The notes below the pieces were generated by a model that saw nothing but the letters and a program-made list of their open reading frames with translations, was not told where the DNA came from and did no database searches. Positions 44,935-55,810 of a stretch of 64,000 bases of DNA are shown here, one piece after another (position 1 is the first letter of the stretch; each line of letters starts with the position of its first letter). This DNA is from Trichostrongylus colubriformis (taxonomy: Eukaryota; Nematoda; Chromadorea; Rhabditida; Trichostrongylidae). The stretch spans positions 45,033,551 through 45,097,550 of the forward strand of contig OZ022260.1 in the NCBI GenBank assembly GCA_963978905.1, given 5' to 3'. Made by a program: the position numbers and the translations under genes.

Positions 44935-45720
44935 TGACTACGAAGAACATTAGATTCGGTTATAAGAGCAAATAGCATCAAAGTCATTTCCGTCATATTC
45001 CTCAATTTTATGCTTGCCAAGTGGACTGTTTGTAACATCACACCTTTTCCCAGCTAGATATTCTTTGACGCGTATAGCCACTGCTTTTCCTGCTCCAATT
45101 TATGTGCCATTACAAGCCCTACACTGGAGCTTGTAAATAACGCGGGCCATATGATAACCTTCTGGCTTCCCGAGTGGCCTTATGCACTGACTATCGTAAA
45201 GTCTCTTGAGAGCAAGTTGACTTTCAAGGCACACTACGCGGAAATCAAAATAGGCACTTATCTTTCCGAGGTAGCTTCACCCTTGAGTAGTTGTCAAGGC
45301 AACACAGTTTTTGCGGCAAGGGCGCATCCTCGCGACGATAGGCCCGCTCGACCTCAAACGAGCCGCATCCACAGAGCCGAATTAACCCCGGCTTTGGATG
45401 GACCCGTGGCACTCACGAGGCGAAGGATGCTTGCGAACCATCATCAAAAGTTTATATGAGACACAAATTCTAATGATGAAGACAACGTTAGCAGGACGAA
45501 ACAGGTGATATCGCTGAAATTCGAGTGATACCACCAAGCAGAGTTTCAATTCTTGGCTGTAGTACTCGTAGGAAGACTGTAATCATGGACCTTCGTTTTC
45601 GACGCTTCTTGAGTCTTTCTTTGTTTTTCTACACGTGTGTATAAATCAGGACCTCCGCCTTCAGTAGTAGTTGCGACAACGCTTTCAATTCACGCGTAAT
45701 CAGATCAGTTGCTTATTTTC
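44935..45720. other. No gene seen
   Basis: A 102-codon frame at 45151-45459 has no recognised domain. No repeats with clear ends were found. Confidence 0.45.
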
Positions 45721-46090
45721 TTGGGGCAAATAGTCCTTGGATAACTGCTCACGTTGCACCTTTGTTGCCTCTGCGCGGTGCACCCTCCCGGTGTTTGCAT
45801 GAACACAACCGAGCCACGCCCTCCCAACCACATTATACCTATCCCATAAGGAACAAATTTTCAACGTGGCGCTCACATGGACAAGGAAACTCACGATAAG
45901 AGATGATAATTTGATGAAACTGCCATTTCAATGATGAAAGCAGCTTCCACATTGTTCGCCTAAGGTCAGGTGTTATTCGGCTGGGTGGGCGTGACTCGGT
46001 TGTGTTCATGTAGGCACAACACCGTGAGGGTGCACAATGTAGCCGCAACGATGCAGTTCGAGCAATTCCCCAAGGACATACTTGCCCCAA
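45721..46090. repeat. Foldback repeat, GGTGCACC type, copy 2
   Basis: Inverted ends TTGGGGCAAATAGTCCTTGG and CCAAGGACATACTTGCCCCAA bound the element. Inner inverted blocks are GCGGTGCACCCTCCCGGTG/CACCGTGAGGGTGCAC and CATGAACACAACC/GGTTGTGTTCATG. It is about 370 bp and is the sister of 39159-39542. Confidence 0.78.
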
Positions 46091-46383
46091 TAAAGTAAAC
46101 CACTAGTCTGATTATCGCGTGGTGTGCTTTTGATGTTGTCATTAGGGATACTTACTAATGCGACATCATTCTGTGACTGGCTCGAAGGATACTGCGGCGT
46201 ATTGTAGCGATAACCCTATCGGAGGTAAACCGAATGCGTAGAGGTGAATCCCCTTGACGTGAGCTTTATTGCTGTCAGCCAGCATACGATGTAGTGTATT
46301 GGTACCGCATAGCCATTTCTAGCAGCTCTGCACAAAGCTGGACGTTTTGCTACCTACCGTTCCTCACCATCAGTGCACATATG

Positions 46384-46460
46384 GGGTGTATATCATTAGG
46401 ACAGAAACGTAGCGTGGCCGTGTTCGGCACGCGACGTTTCTGTCCCAATGATATACACCC
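46384..46460. mobile_element. 77-bp palindromic MITE with 9-bp duplication
   Basis: GGGTGTATATCATT(A)GGACAGAAACGT is answered by its inverted form ending CCCAATGATATACACCC, and the centre GCGTG/CACGC extends the stem. Exact 9-bp direct repeats GCACATATG flank it at 46375-46383 and 46461-46469. It is essentially all terminal repeat, making it one of the shortest intact-looking transposons in the window. Confidence 0.9.
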
Positions 46461-46469
46461 GCACATATG

Positions 46470-48890
46470 TACTAGTTGCTGTTGTGACCATGTCCTTAGT
46501 GACCGCGCGTTTCACAGCGTCAGGGTGAGTTAACGACGCAAGAATCGTGGTGTTTTCATTCATTCATCTAGGCCACTACACCCTGGTAGTGCTACGACAA
46601 CTTGACCTGTATATTGAGAGATGGTGGCCACCACTGTTTTGGTACTTTATGTGTAAGCCAACTGTACTGCTACTGCTCATCCAGTAAGAGGAAACACTAG
46701 TCCACTTCTTTCAAAATTTTATGCATCATAGATATCACTAATATAGAAATAAGCTGTGTCATTATTTCAAGCTTGGTGGAATCGTTGTTTTTAGTCTCCG
46801 ATGCATACTCTCTTTGGTGCAACGTCTTGTGCAACATCTATTACAATTTACTGTCCATTCGAGATTGCTTGATAAATCTATATAAGACTGGAATAGCGAG
46901 CATAATTTATCACATGGCGTATCATCGCTAACAGTCCAGAGCCGCAGCAAAAGCAGATGACCCAGTTCCCTACGGGAGCTTGGAGTTGCTCACGAACATG
47001 TGAGCAATTTTCCGTTTTCATAGTTTCTACTTCTTCCTCTACGTATTACGATAGTGCCGGTAGTTGGACCAGCATTCCTAGTACATGAAGCAATGCTGTG
47101 AGCAATGTGCTACCGTGGTTCACACTCGTTTACGGTCCTCCAGCCATTTTCCAAATGATCCCGAGAGAAGTCATCCAGATGTCGTCGATTAGATGTGTTG
47201 CGTGATACCTAAGGTAATCAGCAGCGCCCAGTAACTGCACACGGTAAGTGGAACACTGTCTTTTGCATTTCCTTTAGCTCCATTCTGTTGGCCTGTGTGT
47301 GTTCATTTGCGCTCAAAGTTACATTGATCTGAAGCTATCTAAACTTGACAGAAAAGAAACACAAAAATTGGACGGATGGGCTGAACTGAATATCACAATT
47401 ACCGGAATGAAGAAAACTGGACACCCGCCTTAACAAATCTGACAAACTGTGTGAGAAGGGGCCCGTCTATGGTCCGGGCGGTTTGTTTTTTCCTCAGTAC
47501 CGGTTCACTGAGATCTTTTCCGCTGACCATTGAGCGAATAACCACTTCCGGGTCATCGTGTACTATGCTTTTTATCTCTGACCACGTTGGGACGAGTTAG
47601 TCTAATTTACGATGACAGGCATACTTCTTAGGCCGGTGCTGCCAATTCCAACGAATCCCTTAGATTTTTCTGGAACATTTATTATCTGATGGCGATTTAT
47701 TGTTGCGTTACAAATCCATAGCTGCTATAGAGACAATACAGAAAATGAATTCAGGAATACGGTATTACTTATAACAGTACTACCCTAGAAAAATGACTAT
47801 AATGCTTACAAATAGAGACCAGTAATAAAGTGAGCTATGCACGATTGTTCCATATAGAGTGTATGACGAGGTAGCCATAATCAGTCTTGGGTTCAACTCA
47901 CTGATTCACAAAAAATTATTACAAGCAGGATCAGCTGATGCAACGGTTCTTACAATGCTTATTGCGCCAGATCCACACGGTGTCTGGCCGAGAATTATGA
48001 ATAGTTTGACTTTCCGGATCAGATAACAGATGGAAAGCGAAGATGGCTTGATTTCAAAAAACTTATTCATAAAAAATCAATTTTCAAAACAATTCCTCTG
48101 TGAACGATTCCTTAGTAACCCGTCCATGTTCGTGGAGATAGGATGAGCTCGGTAGCCCTGAGTTGAATGTGAAGAAAGGCAGCTAAGCAGTTGATGGGTA
48201 CTGCTTCTCAGTCAACCATGGTAGTCCATTAGGATCTGCTCCTCGTATCACGACAACGTTCTCTCAATTGATTCAGCTTCTTCAAGAGACTCTCGAAGAA
48301 CTGACTTTGAACTCAAGGCCATGGCCAGTAAGGTTTTGTCAACAGCAGATGCTTATTTCGTCGAATTTTTGCCTCCTCTTTAGAGGCTAAACTGCGTCGT
48401 CGGTGCTTGTGACGATTGTGGTGCTAAAATGATTGACCTCTCTGATAGCTAACAAAATTTTGCGAGAGCCTTCGAATGAAATCCACCAACCTTGTGTCGA
48501 TGATGTATGACAGTAGGTGATGTGACTGAAACGCCCTTCTTCTTCAAAGGAAAGCTGTCGAACAACGGGAAAGAGGCCGACGAGGTCAATAGGATGAGAA
48601 CAGCCAGCAACCTGAACGCCTCATTATAGGAATGATAACACTCGCTCTCTCTCCCCTGGAATTTCTCGGTATATCTGGATTGGTGTTCGAGTTTGATGAT
48701 ATGATAACTTTCACCGAACGCCGGCGATGTGAATGATTTCGTGACCATGTGACCGAATTCGGCCTGCTATCGCTATTCTAATTAAGCGGGTTACTCCTGC
48801 TTCTCGAACAGGAAGCTCCCTCACGACAGAGGAGAAATGGGTCTCCTGTTTCCGTCATCACTTTGACTGCAGAGCAAAGCAAAAAAAATC
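46470..48890. other. Gene-free stretch with one weak ORF
   Basis: No recognisable gene or repeat was found over 2.4 kb, apart from the doubtful frame at 48449-48748 listed separately. Confidence 0.45.
48449..48748 (-). CDS. Doubtful ORF with hydrophobic segment
   Basis: A 99-codon frame from an ATG contains FRLLAVLILLTSSASFPLFD, which looks like a signal-peptide core with a cleavage-like end, followed by basic residues (PLKKK). The hydrophobic stretch is not at the N terminus of the frame, so a real secreted peptide would need an unseen upstream exon. No family is recognised and it may be chance. Confidence 0.15.
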   Translation of the reverse strand: MVTKSFTSPAFGESYHIIKLEHQSRYTEKFQGRESECYHSYNEAFRLLAVLILLTSSASFPLFDSFPLKKKGVSVTSPTVIHHRHKVGGFHSKALAKFC

Positions 48891-49385
48891 GGCGTTATCA
48901 ACCCAGGGCTACCCCACCACCACCCATACAACCGATGTGGACGAAGAGGTGATTTATGAAAAAGTTTTCGATTTGGCTGCAAACTTCTACCCAGGGGTGA
49001 TTCGACCCGTAGAACACGAATATGACATTCGTTTGACGCGAAACTGCTTGCGCCGGCGCCAAAATGGAGTGGATCACCAAACTCGCTCAATATTTTTCCT
49101 AAGGAGTATTTTGTTCCCTAAGTGAGAATATCATACTCAATACACGATATTCGTGTTCTACGGGGCGAATTACCCCTTGGAACAATTTTTGAGCGAGTTT
49201 GGTGATCCACCCCATTTTGGCGCAGGCGTCAAACGGTTCTGCCGAAACGAATGTCACATTCGTGTTCTACGGGTCGAAATACCCTCGGGTAGAAGTTTGC
49301 AGCTAAATAGAAAAGTTTTCCAAAAATCACCTCTTCGACCGTATCTGTTGAAGAGGTAATGGGGTAGCTCTGGGTAAATAGTGCC
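48891..49385. mobile_element. Long palindromic MITE, copy 2, with 9-bp duplication
   Basis: The element is about 495 bp and has the same arms as 18008-18512 (such as TTCTACGGGTCGAA, AGAAGTTTGCAGCTAAAT and GGTGATCCACCCCATTTTGG). It starts GGCGTTATCAACCCAGGGCT and ends GGGTAAATAGTGCC. AAAAAAATC precedes it (48882-48890) and follows it (49386-49394), a 9-bp duplication, though of low complexity. Confidence 0.82.
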
Positions 49386-50242
49386 AAAAAAATCTCAAAA
49401 GAGAGCTGTGTATGCGAAAGTGAGCATGGGATCAAACGAACCGTATGAGCATCATCTGTGATAGTTGAGGGGTTCGTGATAACGTTGCGTAGCGAGAGTT
49501 CCTGTAAAGAAAAAGTCTATAGCATCAGACGACAAGGCAAAAGAGGTTATGGATGAGCGATAGTCGAAGCAAAAGATACTCAAGGTTGAGCGAGGGTGAT
49601 AGAAATGGAAATTCACGACTGAAGCTTCAAGTGGACGGTATTCAAGTCGAATCACATCACATGGGGGCGGTTCAGAATGAAAAAAGTGGCAACTTGGACA
49701 GAGCTCGTGCTGTTTTGAAATAAAGTAATAATAGCAGTAGAGATGACATGCCTGTCACGCTACGCATCAGCCACGTAGGAGAAAGTGATCCGGAGTCGCA
49801 AGTTGGAAATCTCTCCTCACAAGGGCGGAGTTGACCCGCATAGCGCTACATCGTCGGAGCGCGCCGCTTTCTCTTAGAGGAACGGCGAATGCACCGCAGC
49901 AGCGGAACCGATGATATATGATGCGTTATATAGTGTGTGATTCAATCAGTGAAAGCGCACCGAGAATCGAAAACACCGCAATCGCAGGGGAAGACGATCG
50001 GCAGCAGCAGAGCCATGTATGGGATTTTTTGCTTCATGGGTTGATCCAGTGCGAGGCATGCGCACACTTGTTCATAGATGACCCAATTACAAAGTCAAGT
50101 GGAAGAGAATAGTGTGATTCCTTCGGAGTGTATGTCTCCCACTGAATTCTTAGTTAGTATGGGCTTACTAACTTGTCCAATTATACATAAATGTACTGTG
50201 GTAGAATGTTTTATAGGATGCTTCATCGCTGGACATTCCTTG
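49386..50242. other. No gene seen
   Basis: Open frames of 60-67 codons only, with no recognised domains. Confidence 0.45.
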
Positions 50243-50251
50243 CTGAATTAC

Positions 50252-50524
50252 GGGTGGGGGTCGATAGGTCGAATTTCCGCGAGACCGCCCACGGCGAGCA
50301 GCGCGGCAAGTACGAGTCCTTTGATATTCGCTCAAGACGCAATAAGCTGGTACCGTGAGGGACCTTAAAAGGTAAGCAAATTCTCAAAGCTTTCAACTTG
50401 CAATCTTTGAAGGTCCCTTGCGGTACCAGCCCATTGCGCCTTGAGCGGAATTCCCAACAGCTCGTACTGACGGCGCCGCGAGTGCGACGCCGCAAGCGGA
50501 AATTCGACCTATCGACCCCCACCC
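50252..50524. mobile_element. Foldback MITE, 273 bp, 9-bp duplication
   Basis: Ends GGGTGGGGGTCGATAGGTCG and CGACCTATCGACCCCCACCC are exactly inverted and continue through AATTTCCGC. Inner inverted blocks are GGTACCG(T)GAGGGACCTT and AAGGTCCCTTGCGGTACC. The exact 9-bp CTGAATTAC flanks both sides (50243-50251 and 50525-50533). A half copy lies at 32935-33075, and the element at 36123 is related. Confidence 0.92.
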
Positions 50525-50533
50525 CTGAATTAC

Positions 50534-51126
50534 CAATTGTCCAGCATCTGCTGGAAACAATGACAAACATCAAAAAAGTACCGATACTTTCGTAGAATCA
50601 CAGCGAATTTCCTTCAGAACCATGTCTACACCTCAAAGAGGCTATGATTGCTGTGAAATAAATTCAACAAGCCCTCACTAGAACAAAACGGGACCAATGT
50701 CTATCGATCTTTATCTTCACTTCGGCTCTTCATATTTGACTCCTTCATTTCATTTATTTCGCTCTGCTTCACGATAAGAATCTTAAGAAAATGCGGTAGC
50801 CACGTTATTTTGATTATGATCTATGGAAGAAAGGAGTCTCAGGGAGTTTTGTTCTTCCTACATATTGCGTAATGTGAGATCCTCTCACAAGTAGGGAATG
50901 GAAGCAGTGAACGTAACAAATATCGGTCGACCCTTATAAATTCGTTCAAACTCCTGTTGTCAGATAGCTTAAAGCATATATGCATTGTATGAAAACTCTC
51001 TACATATTTTTCTACATTTTTCCCTAATGACGGCAGAATGAAGTTCGTGAACAGAAAAAAAGGAAAGGAGAGTGAAGTTATTCAAGAAAGAAAGATGTGA
51101 TAGTACTATCAAAAATCAAAAAATTT
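50534..51126. other. No gene seen
   Basis: AT-rich, with no recognised coding sequence or repeat. Confidence 0.45.
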
Positions 51127-51496
51127 CTATTTTCCAAAAAAAATTGTAGTAAATTTTGTGAGTTCATTGAAAAGAACCCATATCAGATGAGAAGATAGGT
51201 TTATTTCTAGTGTAGAAAATTTAGCTGCTTGTTTCAATAGAAATGCGTGCGCCAGTCTCAGGTTTTCAAAGGTGCGCGCAATCAGGGTCGAAGGCCACCA
51301 AGTGATAAGCGGCAGTGATATGACAATCCGCGAAAATTCGACCACAGCACCAGCTTGTATCGCTGATATCAGATGAAGCGCTCCTTGTACAGCAGAGATT
51401 ACAGCGAGATCTTTGGTCAACCTCAACGAAACGTACCCGGAGGTATAAAGACGCAAATTCAAGTTTGTTGGTAATCAGGATACCAACAAGAAGCAT
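51127..51496 (-). CDS. Possible fragment of a seven-helix receptor gene
   Basis: Two overlapping minus-strand frames contain hydrophobic stretches (LAVISAVQGALHLISAIQAG and RIVISLPLITWW) followed by a polar RTFENLRLAHAFLLKQ segment. Nematode chemoreceptor families look like this, with helices separated by basic loops, and they often decay to pseudogenes. I cannot place it in a named family and see no complete exon set, so it may be non-coding. Confidence 0.2.
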
Positions 51497-51973
51497 GTGA
51501 ATGATCTTGCAGGAAACCTAACATGACAAAGTGATGAAAAGAGCTAGATGAACGAAAAAACTGAGAGGCACCGAAAAGGCTGCCATAGAATAAATGGCTA
51601 GTCGTTGCCAATGCGGTGGAACAGTGGCGCGGCTAACTGGTACACGAGTGGGTGACTGTGCTGCTACTGCTGCTGCTGCTGCAGTTCATTGTGGCATTCC
51701 ATCGAGACTAAAAACGAGACCACCAACACTACGGTTCCGCCGTTGGGAAACATGACGACGCCCACGTCCACGTGTCCTCGACCGACTTTGTTGCAAGCTG
51801 TGACTCATGGAGAAACAATTAAAACTCAAAGAATAAACCACCTGCTTACGCTCCAGCATTTTTATGGATACGCGGTGAACGTGCTCCATGGGGCCTACTG
51901 ACTTACTTTAAGTCAGTTTCACATAAGACATAAGCCAGTACTCTCCAGGGTAGTGGCCGAAGAGCATTCCCTA
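51497..51973. other. No gene; short CTG run
   Basis: A CTGCTACTGCTGCTGCTGCT run lies near 51660-51682. No gene is recognised. Confidence 0.5.
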
Positions 51974-52281
51974 AAGGAATCGTTCACGGAAAAATGAGTT
52001 TTTATGTTACCCATATATTTATGTTGTGTTTGCCTAATGAGGGCCGCATGCGAAGTTTCACGCGAAAAAAAAAGGGAATCCGGCTAAGATACGGCATCCC
52101 AAAGTCTTGGCCGGGTGGAATCAGTCCCTCTTCTCGGTCCCAACCACAGCGAACGACGGGACGGGGCCATAACCGAATTCTCTTTTTTTTCCGCGTAAAA
52201 CTTTGCATGCGGTCCTTTTTAGGCAAATACAACATCAATATATAGGTAACAAACAAACTGATTTTGCCATGGACGATTCTT
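51974..52281. repeat. AAGGAATCGTCCAC MITE, copy 2 (shortened)
   Basis: AAGGAATCGTTCACGG at the left and GGACGATTCTTTT at the right, with TGTTTGCCTAATGAGGGCC and AGGCAAATACAAC inside, match the copies at 32042 and 53835. About 120 bp of the centre is missing. Confidence 0.8.
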
Positions 52282-52606
52282 TTAAAGCCAACGCTTGAAC
52301 TACGAGTGAAGGTGTCGAACAGAAGTGCAATTCAGCTCGACGTTTGAAACTGCTTCAACAACGTACTAATACAATAACGTTAAGTAATTGGTGAAGCGTT
52401 TAGTTGAATGGGTCTCATTTGTCAACCCTACGACAAGAATTGAGCACTTCAAAAATACCCGCAAGCATCAAGCCCCATCTGTACATTATCCTAAAGCTTT
52501 TCATCGTCATATTTTCCGCTGTAGTCCCACACAAAAGCTTTCCAGAAATTCTCTCACAGTTCTCAACATGATGGATAACAGCTAGTACAAGAAGAACTAG
52601 GGGCAA

Positions 52607-52900
52607 AGGTGGCGTAGTGACAGGTGGCGCACACCCCACTCTCATGGTGCGGGGATCAAGTCCCGCATCAACGCCCGCCCAGGCCAACCAAGCCTTCCAT
52701 CCCTCCGAGGTCGGTGAATCAGTACCAGACTCGTCTGGGAGGATAAAAGCATTGACTTATACATCGGCTGGCCATCGCAAGTCATTGTATAGGCCAGATC
52801 ACATTCACCAGCTACCACGATTCTGAATGGAACAAGAATGTGCGGCGCATCCCAGAAAGGGATTGATTAACGCTAAAAATTTTATCCTTTATTTAAACAA
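52607..52900 (+). repeat. tRNA-derived SINE, copy 2
   Basis: The head contains GGTGGCGTAGTGACAGGTGG and a box-B-like GGGATCAAGTCCC, and the body follows copy 1 closely (GCCCGCCCAGGCCAACCAAG, AGACTCGTCTGGGAGGAT). It ends GATTGATTAACGCTAAAAA and then TTATCCTTTATTTAAA, a shorter tail than copy 1. Confidence 0.78.
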
Positions 52901-53834
52901 ATAGAACTCTACACTGAACTAGAACCAGGAAACGTATGTAGTATTCAGGGTGAACAATAGCTTGCAGTGACGTGATTCACGGAAGTGTTTATACCGGCGG
53001 CGATCCCCAACGGCTAGGTTGAGAAGCCTTATAAAGGCACTGGAATTCGTTGTGCGATATTCCGGTAAAGATAGCGGAAAAAGTGGCTCATGCCGCCATT
53101 CCCGGCAATCACTCACTTTCTCACGCGCTGTCCCGCGCAGACACTCCAGTCCCTTAAGCGATACGGTACTCCTGTTCTCTGTCGGTTTTCGTGAAAAGGC
53201 TCCCCGTGAATGAAAAAACTATTCGAAACACTGACGGGACAGCAATGGATGCATGTCGCGGCTTACGACGTCTGACCGCCACTGACGCAGCTCTGCAAAA
53301 ACGTTCCTTCCGCCCAGTCGGTGGAACGTTCCCGAGCGGGTTCTCGTTTTTGCAAACCAAGGTCTGCATTTAAGTCGATTAAGAGCTTCTACTAAAAACG
53401 ATTCAGTGGACCGTTTCAAAACACGTCGGATGCAGTGGATCGGATGTGTGTAAATGTGTCTACCGGTCAGAATCGTCTACCGGTCACAACGTTTAAACGA
53501 ATCCCTCACAAAAACATCGCCACTTTGAATGTTTCTATTCGCTGTCATCCCATGCCACTCAATACGTTTACCCTATTACATGTCTGTAATGCCCCAGTCT
53601 TTAAGGACTGGTGAAGTAAGCATTGGACCTATTCGCAACGAAGCTTCGTACATGAGTACGTAGTCTTGTCCTTGCTGAATTCCTCTTTTCATGGTTGCAA
53701 ACACGAAGTTTCCGTAATCGGAGGGCTATTCTGGACTTTCGCCGACACCTAGAGAGGCCTTTAATGCGCAGGGAGAGTTCATATCAACCATAACGCATTC
53801 GCGATTGGAGTGCCCCTCGTTGCCTCTAACCTTA
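52901..53834. other. No gene seen
   Basis: Frames of 60-71 codons, none recognised. A GCAAAAACG/CGTTTTTGC pair near 53296-53356 could form a weak hairpin. Confidence 0.45.
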
Positions 53835-54263
53835 AAGGAATCGTCCACGAAAAAATGAGTTTTTCTGTTACCCATATATTTATGTTGTAATTGCCTTATG
53901 TGGGCCAAGTGCAAAGTTTCACGCGAAGAAATAGGAATCCGGCTGGGATAGAGCACCACAAAGTCTCGGCCGGGTGGGCGGGGCTTCCAAGCGGGCGCCA
54001 ACCCCGTCGTCCGCCGCGGTCGGAGGCGTACTGTAGAAACAGAAAGTTGCGTAAACAGTCCCACTTTCCGTTACCAACCGCGGTGGACGACGGGACGGGG
54101 TTTTTACTCGGAGGTCCCGCCCACCCGGCCGAGAGTTTGGGAAGCTGTATCTTAGCCGAGTTCTCACTTTTTCGCGTGGAACTTTGCATGCGACCCTTAT
54201 TAGGCAAATATAACATAAATATATGTGTAACAGAGGAATTCATTTTTCCGTGGACGATTCCTT
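53835..54263. repeat. AAGGAATCGTCCAC MITE, copy 3
   Basis: The same ends and internal order as copy 1: AAGGAATCGTCCACG, TGCCTTATGTGGGCC, GGCCGGGTGGGCGGGG and GTGGACGATTCCTT. Its right end abuts the TA of the next element at 54265. The overlapping 130-152-codon frames on both strands are palindrome artefacts. Confidence 0.85.
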
Positions 54264-54266
54264 CTA

Positions 54267-55300
54267 TTGGGTCATTCCATAAGTAGTGTCGGTTTTTTCC
54301 AATCAAAAATTTTTGCCATAAAATCACAAGTTTTCGCAGCATATCATATATCATTCGGAAGAAAATTTTCTGCTCTACAGAATGACATGCTCAGTTTTCG
54401 AGTATGTTAGAATGGCGCCGACATTTAGGCTGGCGAAGAGGTTGGTCCAGCAGACAAAAATTGGCCCAACTGGCAATCAATTAAAACACTATATTTTACT
54501 TGAGGAATACTGACCAATCATGTGTTCCGTACTTAGCCTCAACCTCTTCTGCAAGTTCCACCAACTGGTTACTTGGAAAGTCAGGTGCCTCTTTTTTCAC
54601 ATTTTGTTTTTCCGCCACAACTCGGTGATTTTAGACAGTTTCTTCGAACCAAGGCAAGAAAACTTTCTCAACCAAGCAGTTGTAAGAGTGGTGAATTGTT
54701 AAGAACAGGTGGTGGGTAGGAGCAGGGAAATACCACTGACCGGATTCCTTATTTTCTTATGAAAAAAATAAATTGTGAAAAATGTCAACTGGACTCCTAT
54801 CACATGATATTAAAACTCAATCCGAATCGCAGCCAAAATAAACTAGAAAGGTGTTTTCGATATAGCAGGAAAAGTTCTTCAAAGTGGTTCATAAAACAAC
54901 TCTAAGCAAGGAGTTTGAGAGAAAAAATTTCATTTTGAATAAGTCTGGGTGCTTCCGAAAAAGAGATTTCAGGAAAAGAACGACACGACTTCTTGATCAA
55001 CTAAATATTGGAAATTGTAGGAGAGCTCAGGGCTAAGTCCGGAACACATAATTGGTTAGTTTTCCTCAAGTAAAATATGGTGTTTCAATTGATTGCCGGT
55101 TTGGCCATTTTTGTCGGCTGGACCTACCTCTTCGCCAGCCTAGATGTCGGCCCTATTCTAACAAGCTCAGAAACTGGACATGGCATTTTATAGAGCAGGA
55201 AAACCCTTTTCGAATGATATATGACATGCTGCAAAAACTTGTAATTTCATAGGAAAAATTTATGCTTGAAAAAAACGACATTACTTATGGAATGACCCAA
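54267..55300. mobile_element. Long inverted-repeat TA element, 1,034 bp
   Basis: Ends TTGGGTCATTCCATAAGT and ACTTATGGAATGACCCAA are exactly inverted and flanked by TA (54265-54266 and 55301-55302). The inverted arms extend about 280 bp each, through GGCTGGCGAAGAGGT/ACCTCTTCGCCAGCC and CCTCAAGTAAAATATGG. No transposase was recognised in the centre. This is a Tc1/mariner-type non-autonomous element with unusually long arms. Confidence 0.88.
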
Positions 55301-55469
55301 TACAAGAGCAGGTTACCAGCAAAGCTCATGATTTGGGCTTTGATCAGCGTTCTCCGGCAGGGAATTTACTCGAGGAGAAATCATGAGTAACACTGTTCCT
55401 CTTGAGGAGCTGCTCTCAAAACCGAGAAGACGACTACTCTTTTGTCTTTGTTTTAAAAAGATAGAGCAG

Positions 55470-55810
55470 TGGAAGTGGCATCTTGTCCGGGGATTAAATA
55501 CTGGATCAATCTCCTGCAGACCAACCAACCTTTCATTCTTGCAGTAGGTGAATATCTACCAGACTCTTCCGTGAGAATAAAAGCATTGAGTGGTAGATCG
55601 GCTGGCCCTCGTATGTCATCGCATAGGCTAAAGAGCTCTCAGTTGCCCCTGCAGGACGGGAATAGAATGCATGGCGCAAATCAGAAAAAGACTTGGAATC
55701 GGACGCTCTAGGATTTTCGTCTCGGAGCTGAGACGGGAATAGAATGCATGGCGCAAATTAGAAAAAGACTTGGAATCGGACGCTCCAGGATTTTCGTCTC
55801 GGAGCTGAGT
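55470..55810 (+). repeat. Degraded SINE copy with 77-bp duplication
   Basis: GCAGACCAACCAACCTTTCA, CCAGACTCTTCCGTGAGAAT and ATCGGCTGGCCCTCGTATGT follow the SINE body order at lower identity. Two 77-bp units starting GACGGGAATAGAATGCATGG lie head to tail at 55655-55731 and 55732-55808 and differ at about two positions. Confidence 0.6.

Noticed and set aside
53891..54354. Overlapping 130-152-codon frames on both strands
   Set aside because: They lie within the GC-rich palindromic centre of a MITE and read through its end into the next element.
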